A stretch of DNA of 64,000 nt from Eucommia ulmoides. Taxonomy: Eukaryota > Streptophyta > Magnoliopsida > Garryales > Eucommiaceae. The notes under the pieces are model-generated. The model was not told the origin of the DNA. It saw only the letters and a program-made list of their open reading frames with translations, and did not search any database. The stretch is from NCBI GenBank assembly GCA_016647705.1, contig CM028333.1:26406243-26470242 (forward strand), in the 5' to 3' direction. The translations under genes were made by a program, and so were the position numbers. Below are positions 1-10,292 of the stretch, piece after piece (within the stretch, counting starts at the first letter, position 1; every line of letters begins with the position of its first letter).

Positions 1-157
1 GATGATACTCAAAATTTGCACATATTTGTTTTTCGTGTTTTTCATTTTCAGTTTTAGTTCTTATTTTTTCTTTGATTACGTGGGTATTTTGCTTGAGGAC
101 TAGCACTGAACAAGGTAAAAATTTCAAAATTTTGCTAGCCATTCTTGGGATTTAGTT

Positions 158-815
158 GCAATAAGAGCAAGTTTGGACTGAGGTTTTCAGTGGTACTACT
201 TATAAGAAAAATCACTCGAAACAAAAGATTGCTTACACTGCTAGCACAAAAAGTTTTGCTCAACTACGCAAAGAGGAGGTAACTATGTATTTATTGAAGT
301 ATTTTAATTATTTTTTCTTGAAAGTTCTATTTATTTAGACTTAAAATTATTTGATCATAATAGATTACAAGACATGGTGATGGTTCTTTACCGACTCGAG
401 TTGACATTTTTTTAGCTACTCATAAACAAAATCCGGAGAAATGTACAAATATAGAAATATAAAATGCAATTGTATGTAAGAATTTTTAATAGTTACATAA
501 TATATATGTGAAATAAGGTATATAATCTAATTGTTGCACATTGGGTTACAAACAAACATTGAGAGTATGATGTCTCAGCAAATAGAAATGTTAGAAGATA
601 ATTTAGAAGATGATGTTATAGCTCGAGCAATTGGAAAAGATCGATATAGTCATGTGCGTACATATGGCTTAGGGCCCACTCGTTCAGTTATATGTGGCAA
701 ACAATCTAATATAGTAGATAATATTGTAATATCGAATAATCCGATTAACGAAGAAAATGAAAAATTGCGGAAAGAGCTAGACAAAATGAAACATAAGCAT
801 GCAGAGATGGAATAA
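158..815 (+). pseudogene. CACTA-associated plant transposase (Ptta/En/Spm, Transposase_24-like), exon fragments
   Basis: Three coding blocks can be read. About 158-279 encodes EQVWTEVFSGTTYKKNHSK followed by TKSFAQLRKE, then a possible GT donor. About 371-470 encodes HGDGSLPTRVDIFLATHKQN and PEKCTNIEI. 531-815 is an open frame containing MMSQQIEMLEDN, ARAIGKDRYSHVRTYGLGPT and a lysine/glutamate-rich coiled-coil tail (ENEKLRKELDKMKHKHAE). This order (SFAQ, THK, PEKC.N.EI, YGLGPT, coiled coil) is the C-terminal part of the plant Ptta/En/Spm transposase family. The second block has a stop between PEKCTNIEI and NAIV, so the copy is probably dead. Splice sites are guesses from GT/AG context. Family assignment is strong; the exon model is weak. 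Confidence 0.75.
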
Positions 816-879
816 AAAATGGACAACTGTTTTCAATTGTTTGAAAATTTTGTTTCAAGTCAACAAGGACCAGGAGTGC

Positions 880-1251
880 AATGTGACATTACGTTAGGTA
901 CAACTAAGGTGAGTGTTTGTACTTATTTTATTTGTCCTAGTTTTTTGTTGTGAATAATGTTATATGTTTGTATATGTATTGGTGGGATATGTGTATTATA
1001 CGGTAATAGGTTCAAGTCACTTCTAACACTCGGAGTACCTCAAATCAAAATTCCAAAAATCTGCAAGCTAATATCATTTTAGGGACACCTAAGGTAAGTG
1101 TTTGTACTTATTTAATTTATCGTAGTTTTTCATTGTGAATTGTTTTATAATGTTTGTATTTGTATCATGTGGGATATGTGAATTATATGGTGATAGGTTA
1201 CAGTCAACTCTAACTCTCGGGATGCCTTAAATCAAAATTTCAAAAAGTTGT
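880..1251 (+). repeat. Duplicated exon-intron units of the CACTA gene
   Basis: Two consecutive units of about 180 bp (about 893-1085 and 1086-1251) each contain the end of a short exon (ACTAAGGTGAGTGT or CCTAAGGTAAGTGT), an intron with GTTTGTACTTATTT and a GTGGGATATGTG stretch, an acceptor near ATAGGTT, and a new exon start (AACTCTAACTCTCGG). The second unit is cut by the solo LTR at 1252 and its exon resumes at 5621. These look like tandem duplications of one small exon with its intron. Confidence 0.6.
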
Positions 1252-2619
1252 TGTTGGCCCAGTGGAATACCCAAGAGGGGGGGTGAATTGGGTAATTAAA
1301 AATTATTAGAATAAAAACTTCAATAAATCAAATAATTAATTTTATTCATAAATTAGTTATTATCTTTATATCACAGCGGAATAAATTAATGAACTAGTTG
1401 CACACACAAACAACAAAAATAAACAAATTAATAATGCAGTACACCAAGATATATTCTGGTTCACCAAGCTACTCTTGGCTAGTCCAGTCCTTCAAACCCT
1501 ACGGAGATTTGTACCTACTAATACTTATGATCCCTTTAAAAGTAGGAACCAAACCCTCATACCGATTATTTTACAGGCTTAGAATCAACCTTTACAATAT
1601 CATTTTCCAAGGCTCAGGAATAACCTCTATTTTTTATAGGCTCAAGAATAACCTATCTTTTTACAGGCTAAAGACTAACCTAATTCTTTTTATTCCTAAG
1701 GCTCAAGAATCAAAATCTCACGCAAACACCCCAACTATCATTTTCACAGGTAAGGATTTAATCTTTACAAATCACTCAAAACACAATTCTTATCTAGGAA
1801 GAATTACTACCTCAATCTCTTTACAGGAAGAGACTGAAACCCAGCTACCTCTGATTAAATACCCCCAACAATATTTAATCCGTCACAACTCACCAATACA
1901 AAAATTGATAAGAACGAAATCTCACTCGGAGCTTTTACTACCTCAGATAAATAATAATTAGATTAATATCCCAACTAGTGATAGAAAAACGTGAGATAGA
2001 AAATCTGATTTAAACAAGATATGGGTAGCAAGTTTGAGCACGTAATCAGATTTATGAAATTGTTTGTAAAAATATTTTCTTCAAAAATCAGAAGCAATTT
2101 CTAAGATCAATTTCCAAATGTAGAATAATCAAATGATGTAATGAAAGAATATAATTGGAAAGATCTCACCCGGAATCCACAGAAAAAATGATTAGAACGA
2201 TGTAACTTTAAATTTTGTATCAACAAAAATTGATCGCAATTGATTCTCAAAATCACTCTTAGAAAAGCTCACAATATCGTAGAATGATAACCATTATAAA
2301 AGCTCACAAATGATATAAACTCTTTTTGGTCTCTCTCAATGAATGATTAGTCCTAAAATGAAAATTCACAAGTCTATTTAAAGGAATATGTAATCAACTA
2401 TCTAACGGCTAGTTTACATGTGTCATGATAATTAAAAGCTCTTATAGACCCCTTATATCATAAGGACTTCATTTAGGTTCAATTCCACTTAGAAACATCT
2501 TTCAAATTTCTCAATTAAACCCCCAAAGTATTTCTCAATAAGTATAGAATCTATTGCAAGTATCAAATTGAGAAACATTAATATTTAATGAATCATATTA
2601 ATAGGATTTAATTAGTATA

Positions 2620-4029
2620 TGGTAGCGCGTGAAATACGCCGCTACTTACTCTTGCAAGTATACGAGGTCTAAGTTTTAATATAGTAGATCTTTGAAGATC
2701 GGATATCGTTCTCATAGGGAAAATGTGAATAATTGAATACCGCAATTTACGTAATCTCATATTATCCTGACGATTAAATTAATTATTTAAATTAAACTAA
2801 TTAAAACTACTCCTAAGGATTAATTCTAATTACACTAATTAACTAGGGATCGATTTCATTCACTTAGTACCTATTTGGCTTAGTTTAGTTATCGATAATG
2901 GTTATTATCACATCCAACAATCTCGGTATCTATAACTCACTCGCTCCCTCTTCCGAGTGAAAAACGAATGAATACATGACTTCGCATTGACGTTGAAGTC
3001 CCCCTCGAACACCTTTCTGAACACATAGCCACATAAGTCTTGACCCAACCTCATGGATTGCACACAATCCAACTCCCTCCCGGGTTATTGGATCGTCGTG
3101 TTGTGTTTATCTCTAGTCCGAATCTGGGGTTACATCTCCCGAGTGTCAAACCCCGTATTCTCGATTTATCGTAATATGCATGATAAACGTGAAATAACGA
3201 TAAGCATAATTGGAATTGGATAACAAACCATTAGAATAACTTATATTCAACTAAAGAGATATTTACATGAATTACATTTAACCGTAATTAATCTCTAATT
3301 AAACTAACATGATCTTATCCATTACAATATTAAATCAAGAGGAGATCATCATCATCAATAATAAACATTAAGTACAAAGATGGAAACAAGAAAAGAAAAG
3401 ACAAATCTTAAAGTAGAGTAGTCCACTTTCGCCAAAGAACGATCCTCCCGAGCTTCCTCTTCTCCATTGATGAATTTCCTCTTTTAGCTCTTCAAGAATT
3501 AGCCAAAATCACTTCCTAAAACTAATCTAATCTACTTCCTAAATTATCTAATCCTATCTAAGGTGAAAGGAGCTCTTCAAACATAATAGGGCATAAGACA
3601 AAAATGGGGAAGAAAATGGTTAAAATAAAGGTTTTGAAAATGTCTTCAAAATATCTAAAATTAGATATTTCTCGCAGAGTGTCACCGCCTAGGCGGTGGT
3701 TAAGTCGATTTAGGTTCTGACAGATTTTCGCCTAGGCGGAGGAATTTTCACCTTGGCGGTGGTTGCTGGCACAAACATTCTGACGGATCTCCGCCTAGGC
3801 GGTGGTTCAACAACCCAACTTCCTGCCTCTTCTCTGCCTAGGCAGTGGTCTTTATGCACCGAAACCTTTTTCTTCACGTTTTGTTCACCGTTTCTCCACT
3901 GTTTTCACTTGTTTATCACTTCTTTTCGTTCCTTCACCTATTTTACACTAAAACGAAATTAAATATAACCAATACGCTAAAAAACTAACAAATTTGGTTT
4001 AAAAGTAGATAGGTTATTTCCACCTATCA
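2620..4029 (-). repeat. Complete LTR of the Athila-like element
   Basis: This 1410-bp block runs from TGGTAGCGCG to ACCTATCA on the plus strand (TGATAGGT start when read on the minus strand). The adjoining plus-strand sequence AATACCCCAAAACTTAG is the reverse complement of a purine-rich tract, as expected next to a 3' LTR. The U3 part (about 3683-3850) holds GC-rich palindromes; the rest is AT-rich. Confidence 0.8.
3683..3850. repeat. Array of CCGCCTAGGCGG palindromes in U3
   Basis: At least five near-identical palindromes occur in about 170 bp: CACCGCCTAGGCGGTG (3683-3698), CGCCTAGGCGGA (about 3729), CACCTTGGCGGTGG (about 3749), CCGCCTAGGCGGTGG (about 3791) and TGCCTAGGCAGTGG (about 3835). 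They stand out as GC-rich islands in AT-rich LTR sequence. Confidence 0.85.
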
Positions 4030-4424
4030 AATACCCCAAAACTTAGAATTTTGCTAGTTCTCGAGCAAAACACTAACACTAAACTAAACAAACTAACTAA
4101 AAATGAAAAACTTGAAACACAAAAGAAGTAAATGCATGTAAGTATAAAGTTCAATAGAAAGGACCAATTTGTTCCTCCTTCAATATCCCTAAATCTGATC
4201 AAGTTCGGGAAATAACCCACACCACGTGGTGTTCTAGAATTTCAACATTCAATATCAATAAAAACCATTCTAGATCCATTGAATGTGTGTGTGTGTAAGA
4301 ACTCAAATGCATAATTATGCACATACCGGATTGGATTATTCAATTGTTAAGTTCATAACGTATACCGTTTAAGGATTCAAGAAAACCATACGCTTGATTG
4401 GGGTCTATTATCCACTAATGTAGG

Positions 4425-4840
4425 CTTCAAAATATCTAAAATTAGATATTTCTCGCAGAGTGTCAATGCCTAGGCGGTGGTTAAGTCAGTTTAGGATCTG
4501 ACGGATTTTTGCCTTGACGGAGGAATTTTCACCTAGGCGGTGGTTGCTGGCACAAACATTCTGACGGATCTCCGCCTAGGTAGTGGTTTTCTCGCCTAGA
4601 CGGTGGTTCAGCAACCCAACTTCCTGCCTCTTCTTCACCTAGGCGGTGGTCTTTATGCACCGAAACCTTGTTCTTTACGTTTTGTTCACCGTTTTTCCAC
4701 CGGTTTTGCTTGTTTATAACTTATTTTCGTTTTTTCACCTGTTTTACACTAAAACAAACTAAAACGAGATCAAATATAACTAATACGCTAAAAAACTAAC
4801 AAATTCAGTTTAAAAGTAGATAGGTTATTTCCACCTATCA
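4425..4840 (-). repeat. Truncated second LTR with its own palindrome array
   Basis: Nearly identical to about 3645-4029 of the complete LTR, with the shared stretch TTCAAAATATCTAAAATTAG near the start. The R/U5 side, primer-binding site and most of the internal region are missing. It has six palindrome copies between 4466 and 4652, two more decayed (CCTTGACGG, CCTAGGTAG). The junction at about 4424 joins internal sequence to mid-LTR, suggesting illegitimate recombination. Confidence 0.8.
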
Positions 4841-4964
4841 GTATGTGAACCATATCTTAAATATAAATAATATCCCACAAACCTCTCTCAAATCGCAACC
4901 AAAAATGGCTACTTTTGGATATAATCTTGGATTAAACTGTATCCTGAAATAGCACGTTTGGTCG

Positions 4965-5180
4965 ACTGCCCAACTCAGGTTGCAGCCAAGCTATCGCCGC
5001 TGCGTGAATAGGTCGACCGCCCAGTCGACTCACAGATTCAGAAAGTTCTGCACTACTTCACCAGTCAACCTATCGGTCGACTTGTTGATTTAGAGAGTTC
5101 AGCCTTCTTGGCCAATCGACTTGTTGATCGACTTATAGATATAGGATGTTACAACTTCTATGTTCGATCGACTCACCATT
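4965..5180 (-). repeat. GTCGAC palindrome array in the Sirevirus-type LTR
   Basis: GGTCGACTGCCCAACTC, GGTCGACCGCCCAGTCGAC and similar copies repeat here. They are the reverse-complement counterpart of the arrays at 30297-30540 and 36202-36440, separated by AGATTCAGAGAGTT-type spacers. Confidence 0.75.
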
Positions 5181-5620
5181 CGACTGCTGTCACTGGATCT
5201 CTTCTCTGAATACATTTTTAACTTATTTTCTTTTACGATTTTGCTCATTTAACCATTTTCTTCTCTTGATTTGCTCCACTAATACTCTTATATTTCATTT
5301 TAGTCATTCAAAATTATTTCTTCTTATTTCATATAGGAGCAAATAATTTAACTTAATCAAAACACATATAAAAGACAAAATACATTTTGTGCTATGTGTG
5401 TGTTCCTAAATGGGATATTAAGAGTTAAGATTCACCTGGGTTGTTTTCCTTAATTTCTTCGAACTCTTAATTTTTCTTCATCATCTTAACATCTTTATTT
5501 CTCATCCATTTAATTTGATGTCTTCATTACTGGAACTTTAAATCACTGAAACACTCAATTAAATATTAGTTTTATCAAAACATCAATACTTAATTGTTCA
5601 TAAAAATCTTAGGATTAACA

Positions 5621-6200
5621 GTTGTCATCGTGGAATTGTAAGTCTCAAATGGCGAAGGTAATAACACGATTAATTCAAATAATATTTTATATGTCAATGT
5701 TCGATTTTACCATTATCAATGTATCATGTTATTTATATTGACTAATGCATATATGTTAATTTATTTGATAGGTTTATGGGATTTCACAAAATACAAATAT
5801 CTCTAATCAATCTCGAACAAATTTGTCTGAGTATCAAATTGCGCAGGTAATGAAACAGTCAGATTTGACATCATCAAATTATGGGTCTCAAATGAGAAAG
5901 GTAAAAAACTAATTAACTCGTACTTATTTTGTTACCTTATTGGTGTAATTGTCGTGTGTTTATGTTACTTTATCTTTATTGGTTCAAGCTATTTATATTT
6001 CGAATGACTCAACTGAATCTCGCAAAAAATTATCATCATCAAACTATAGGTCTCAATTAAAGAAGGTAATGAAGTTATTAACTCATATCTTATCTATTAC
6101 GTTATGCTGTAATTATCATGTTCATTTTTTTTACTTAATCTTGATAGGTTCAAGCTACTTATATTCCGAATGATCCAACTCAACCTTCCAAAAATCCCGT
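5621..6200 (+). repeat. Continuation of CACTA exon repeats
   Basis: After the solo LTR the exon units resume: GGTCTCAAATG(G/A)(C/G)(A/G)AAGGTAA appears at about 5643 and 5884, and GGTCTCAATTAAAGAAGGTAA at about 6046. TTCAAGCTA(C/T)TTATATT(C/T)CGAATGA occurs twice (about 5985 and 6150). Coding reads of type QATYIPNDPTQPSKNP and SSNYGSQMRK recur between introns of about 90 to 120 bp. The series of short repeated exons resembles a low-complexity C-terminal domain built by exon duplication. Confidence 0.55.
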
Positions 6201-6359
6201 AAGTAATTTTTACTTTGTCCTATAAGTTCAATCGATAAATTATCGTTCAATTGGGTGATACAAAAAATTGTACTGAAGCTGTTGTGTTGAAATTTTGATT
6301 GTTTGCTGAAATCGTTGTGCAATATTGGGTGGTAAAGAAATTTTCCTGAAATGTTTTGT

Positions 6360-6660
6360 TTCTTGTCAAAATTGTTCCAAAAGTTCTGTTCTATTTTGAA
6401 AAAAAAGAACAGAACATAGTGTTTTGTTAAAACAGAACATAACTGTTGTTTCTGTTCTGTCCATAGAATAGAAATAAAACAACTATTCTGTTCTATTTTT
6501 GTTCTGTGGACAGAACAGAACAACTGTTCTGTTATATTCTGAGGACAGAAACAGGACAAAACTGTTCTATTCTGATGTTTTGTTTCTGTCCGCAGAACAG
6601 AATGAAATAGACAACTGTTCTGTTCTGTTTTCTATTCTGTTCTATTCTGAATATAAAAAA
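6360..6660. repeat. CTGTTCTGTTCT minisatellite in both orientations
   Basis: About 300 bp alternates CTGTTCTGTTCTATT with its complement ACAGAACAGAAC, together with GGACAGAAACAG variants. Because both orientations are mixed, several long hairpins are possible. It lies in the 3' half of the CACTA element. Two open frames that cross it on opposite strands are consequences of the repeat. Confidence 0.7.
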
Positions 6661-7189
6661 TTGTTGTTGATAATTTTTTATTCTGGATTTTTAAATATTT
6701 TTCGCATCTATAACTTTGTTTGAGGAAAAATAATGTTTTGTGGAAATGAAAACGATTTTTCATGTTCAAGAATACAAGGTAAAACAAACAAGTGTTTTGA
6801 ACAATTGAGTGATATTTTATTGATAAAACATTATTATTTTCACAATCTTTATGGATTTGCAATTTTATTTCATTTTGAATTGTAGATGGAAAAGGCGAAG
6901 AAAAAGTGATAAGTGCTTCGTAAGTGATATAAGAGCGATCATATGGTTTTGACAATCCATACTCAAGGTATGTTCTAGTAGCCCTGAGTGGTGGGCTCCA
7001 GTATCCTAAGTGGTGGATTTATATATCGTTTATATTGTTAATTTTGAAACTAATTGTTAAACACCACTTTGATTGTTGTGGTTGTATTGGTTATTGTCTT
7101 GTTTGGTGTTAGTTATATTTGATAGTGTTATTTAAGTGATAAGTACTTTGAGAATATTGGATAGACAAAGGGAATTATGTTGAAATTTT

Positions 7190-7533
7190 TAGTGGTATAT
7201 AAATTTACCGCTATACGAAATTTAAATAGCCGCTAAATCTTTTATATTAGTGGCTAAATCGTTATTTGCCACTAAATATGTAAATAAATATTTAATATTT
7301 ATTTATTTATTTATTTTTAGTGGCATTTAAATTTGTCGCTAAATAAAATTTAAATAACTGCTAAATCTTTTATATTTAGCGGCTAATTCTTAGCGATAAA
7401 TTAGCCGCTATAACCTATAGCGACTGCAGTATTAGCGGCAGTTGTATGAATTGCTGCTAAAATTTTTAGCGGCTAAAAAATGAGTTTTTAGCGGCTAATA
7501 GAATTGCCGCTAAAGTCCCTTTTTGTTGTAGTG
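7190..7533. repeat. CACTA subterminal repeat region and right terminal inverted repeat
   Basis: More than ten copies of (T)TTAGCGGCTAA, or degenerate GCCGCTAAA forms, lie in both orientations between 7190 and 7500, followed by the terminal repeat at 7506-7533. Dense subterminal repeats next to a CACTACAA terminus are the known cis-acting ends of this superfamily. Confidence 0.85.
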
Positions 7534-7844
7534 CGCAACCCCAATTACAAGCACTTGCAATAAGGTTTCAAGTTTTTTCCATACCAGGAAGATGATGAAC
7601 TTGATAGCGATGGATGAAGACGATGGCGATGGCGATGATAATGGATGAAGCTGCAGACGAAGACGACGGTGTGAAGGGCTCGTCGTCGGTCGTCGCAAGA
7701 AGGAAGGGCGTCGTCGGTTGAAAAAGAGGGGTATCGTTGTAAGAAGGATCGATGGAGAAGGAGTTCGTCGCGATAACTATTCATTCGCGAAGGAAAGAGT
7801 GAAATTTGTAAAATCCTCCATACAATGGTTGATTATGTGCCTGT
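7534..7844. other. Unassigned stretch outside the CACTA element
   Basis: Contains a GATGGCGATGGCGATGATAATGG-like trinucleotide-rich run (7600-7640) and GTCGTCG-rich sequence. Overlapping minus-strand open frames here are low complexity (Ser/Pro/His/Arg) with no recognisable domain. I see no supported gene. Confidence 0.4.
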
Positions 7845-8164
7845 AAAAGAATCATGAGTTGTAAGGGTTTAGTTCCTATCTGGTAAAGGAATCAAGGAGT
7901 TAGTAGATTGCGAATCTCCATGTAGATCAGGAGATTGGACGTAGGCAAGATTAGCTTGACTGAATTATGATAAATTCTTGTATGTTGTATTGATTTATAA
8001 TCTATATTGTGTTTGGGTGTACTTAGTATTAAACATATATCCGCTACGTATCAAAATAATAATTAATTTAGAAAAATTAATTATTTATGTTTAAAGGACT
8101 TAATTGATTAAATTTTTGTAACTACTTAATTCACCTCCTCTATTGGGTAGCTCTTTTAGCCAAC
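7845..8164 (+). repeat. Diverged copia LTR end (Sirevirus-like relic)
   Basis: The order of blocks matches the last 320 bp of the Sirevirus-type LTRs in this window: GTAAGGGTTTAGTTCCTATC, AAAGGAATCA, GGCAAGATTAGC, GGGTGTACTTAGT, a CGCT-containing AT stretch, AATAATTAATTTAG, ACTTAATTCACCTCCTC, GGGTAGCTC and final AGCCAACA. It is much more diverged than the other copies, so it is an older insertion or a sister family. No internal region follows. Confidence 0.65.
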
Positions 8165-8560
8165 ACCGAGTTTTAGAGGGAACAAATTTACACTTTAGAT
8201 TACACTTTAATTTTACAAAAAACAGATTAAAAAAATAAGAAAAACTTGAAAAATTGCCAATTTGATCAAACTTCAGTATAAACAAAATTTTTGGTCAATT
8301 TAGAAATTTTTAAAAGTAAATGAGGACTAAAACGAAAAAATTAAATGTCAGTTTTCTACGGATATCACTTATAATTTGTTTAATTTAGTTTCTACCCTTT
8401 AATTTGAAGAAATTTCACCAATTACAATTACTTTACGTTTTGATCCCTGAAACTTTTGTTTTTACCTATATTGTCAAATTGATGGCAAAAAATATTTTAG
8501 TTTAATTTCATATTTAAGTTCTAATTTCCAAAAATTAAGTAATAAAGCCTTAATTAAACA
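8165..8560. other. AT-rich sequence without recognised features
   Basis: Long A and T runs; no coding signature or clear terminal repeat seen. Confidence 0.5.
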
Positions 8561-9479
8561 AATGGGTGCTCAAAACACCTAGTTCACTGAGAGCACACCC
8601 TCCAAGTCTAAGAAGAAGCATAAGATTCTTCTAGAGGAGTGCCCCTAGCCAAATTGGGAGCTTCCCAAGAAAGGTTTTCATTTAATGTCAAGCATTAAAT
8701 GAGGATCTTATGGAAATATTTTGCTCCGCATAATCTCATCATTAGAGAATATCATCATTTGCCTAACCTAGCTTAGTAGCTCCCCATCAATCAAGCATTC
8801 AATAGCATTTAATGATCTTTAAATAACCATTTAATGCAACTTGGTTAAGTCTGCGCATTCATAAATGTGCATGCACGGCTTTGCCTATAAAAAACTGTCA
8901 TTTTTCATAAGGAAATTAGACTGATCATTAATTCTCTCTCTAAGCTCGAAAAAAACTGTCGTGTTTCCTTAAATCTTAAGCTGTCCACCTTCCAAAAACC
9001 TTTAAATTTTTTCCAAAAATCCCTCAAAATGTCATCTTGACACTCTTTTACAGAGAGTTCAAGAAACCTCTCAAGAATAACCAAACAAATAAAAAGTAGG
9101 AGAAGAAGGAATCATTACTTAGGAAAATACCACTACCCTAAGTTATGTAAGTTTTCTTCAACCTATCTTTTGTTGGTTTTTTTTGTTTTGTTTGGGTTTG
9201 TAAATATTGTCTTTTGTTTGTCTTTGTTTTGTTTTGGGTTTGTACATATTATGTCTTTATTTTGTGTCAAGAACAACAAAAACCTTTTGGTGTGCATAAC
9301 ATCTTTGTCTTTTGTGAAGAAACACAAGAAACCAAACTCAAAGAATCTAAAATAAACCGACTGGTTAAGGACTACTGACTATGGACTACTAACTACTAAC
9401 TATTTACTTTTCTTGTTCCACGCCTTTCCGTGCTAGCTTAGATCAATGACCTAGCCATATGTCTCAGGTCGTGGGCTGG

Positions 9480-9518
9480 CGCGTGCGCGCGCGCGCGCAC
9501 ACACACACACACACACAT
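9480..9518. repeat. Alternating GC then CA tract
   Basis: GCGTGCGCGCGCGCGC continues into (CA)n and ATAT. Alternating purine-pyrimidine sequence is prone to Z-DNA. Confidence 0.9.
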
Positions 9519-9696
9519 ATAAGCATAGATCAGGGGCTGACCCTATATCTTGGATCATTGACTGGCACCCTATATACTATTATGTCGAGACCCTTGTGGC
9601 TAAAAGGCGAAATAAAGGGAGACCCTTTATCCGGTCGGGGATAAGTGTACGCTTTCTTCAAAAACATTCATCATTCTTATTTATGAGTACCACAAG

Positions 9697-9741
9697 CACG
9701 CGCGTGCGCGCACGTGCGCGCACACACACACACACATATAT
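9697..9741. repeat. Second GC/CA/TA alternating tract
   Basis: GCACGCGCGTGCGCGCACGT is followed by a (CA)n and TATATA run; same composition and order as the tract about 215 bp upstream. Confidence 0.9.
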
Positions 9742-10217
9742 ATTGTTTTCTTTTTAATAACAAAACCAAACAAATAATATTACCCCTACCTTAGCAAGCA
9801 AGTTTAGTTGGAGTCCTCTTGACAAGAATCAAAATGTGCATATCATTACCATTAATTTCATGTTTTGTTTTTACTATTTTTAAACAAATAAAAAAAATAT
9901 AAAAAAATAAAATAAAATTCACATAGGAAGTTTGTCATAACATCCTTAACCAAAAAATAAAGATCTCTCCTCACCAAACTTGTCAATTCTTCCATAATTG
10001 ATAGGCGATTTAAAATGCGGACATTAGTTTTTTATTTTATTTTATTTTATTAATATGTTTTATCTGTTGCTGCTTTTTCTAAAATGTTGTTTTTTATTAT
10101 TTTCTAACATAAAATATACATAAAAAGAACAAAAAAAAAAAAATTAAAAATGGAATTAGTGTGTCGACAAAAATCGAAAAAAATTACTTGGACTAGTTTG
10201 AGTTTAAAGATTTACTC

Positions 10218-10219
10218 AG

Positions 10220-10289
<70 letters not shown>
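10218..10289. repeat. (AT)n microsatellite of about 70 bp
   Basis: Uninterrupted alternating AT at the boundary between the two duplicated blocks; probably cruciform-prone and a likely recombination site. Confidence 0.95.

Positions 10290-10292
<3 letters not shown>

Larger units (their letters stand above)
2620..4840 (-). mobile_element. Athila-like gypsy element, deleted derivative, nested in the solo LTR
   Basis: Begins TGGTAGCGCGTG and ends CCACCTATCA, flanked by GTATA (2615-2619) and GTATG (4841-4845), a 5-bp target duplication with one change. In minus orientation the order is a truncated 5' LTR (4840 to 4425), about 395 bp of internal sequence including the PPT-side leader, and a complete 3' LTR (4029 to 2620). 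All coding sequence is gone. Its LTR end matches the LTR at 62223-63817: both finish with a GCGGCGT..TTTCA..GCTACCA block next to the primer site. The overall structure also parallels the element at 50587-57954. Confidence 0.85.
1252..5620 (-). mobile_element. Sirevirus-type copia solo LTR (reverse orientation), split by a nested element
   Basis: Starts TGTTGGCCCAGT and ends GATTAACA. A 5-bp direct duplication GTTGT flanks it on both sides (1247-1251 and 5621-5625). The sequence matches the reverse complement of the LTRs at 29821-31910 and 35726-37885, and the solo LTR at 38485-40548. No gag-pol lies inside, so it is a solo LTR left by LTR-LTR recombination. Its own sequence is 1252-2619 plus 4841-5620; the middle is a nested Athila-like element. 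Apparent open frames in it (for example 1398-1961) are not genes. It sits inside the CACTA transposase region. Confidence 0.9.
1..7533 (+). mobile_element. CACTA (En/Spm-type) DNA transposon, right part, left end outside window
   Basis: The right end is seen directly: positions 7506-7533, read on the minus strand, begin CACTACAACAAAAAGGGAC, a typical CACTA terminal inverted repeat. It is preceded by many copies of a TTTAGCGGCTAA-like motif, the sort of subterminal array bound by CACTA transposase. The left part carries exons with the plant transposase signature ending in RTYGLGPTR. Together these define one element whose left terminus lies upstream of the window. It is interrupted by a solo LTR at 1252-5620; removing that LTR rejoins the exon repeats. 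The 3-bp target duplication cannot be checked without the left end. Confidence 0.85.

Noticed and set aside
1398..1961. Open frame of 187 codons on the plus strand
   Set aside because: It lies wholly in the reverse-oriented Sirevirus-type LTR; its repeated FYRLK-like peptides come from the LTR's R/U5 repeats.
6155..6955. Opposite-strand open frames of 134 and 107 codons
   Set aside because: They are produced by the CTGTTCTGTTCT minisatellite and AT-rich neighbours; no domain, and both strands are open over the same stretch.
7510..7784. Ser/Arg/His-rich minus-strand frames
   Set aside because: Derived from a GATGGC trinucleotide-like run; two overlapping frames are open, which is typical of simple sequence.
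9459..9644. Coding frame with an RARAHTHTHTH segment
   Set aside because: Translation of the GC/CA microsatellite.
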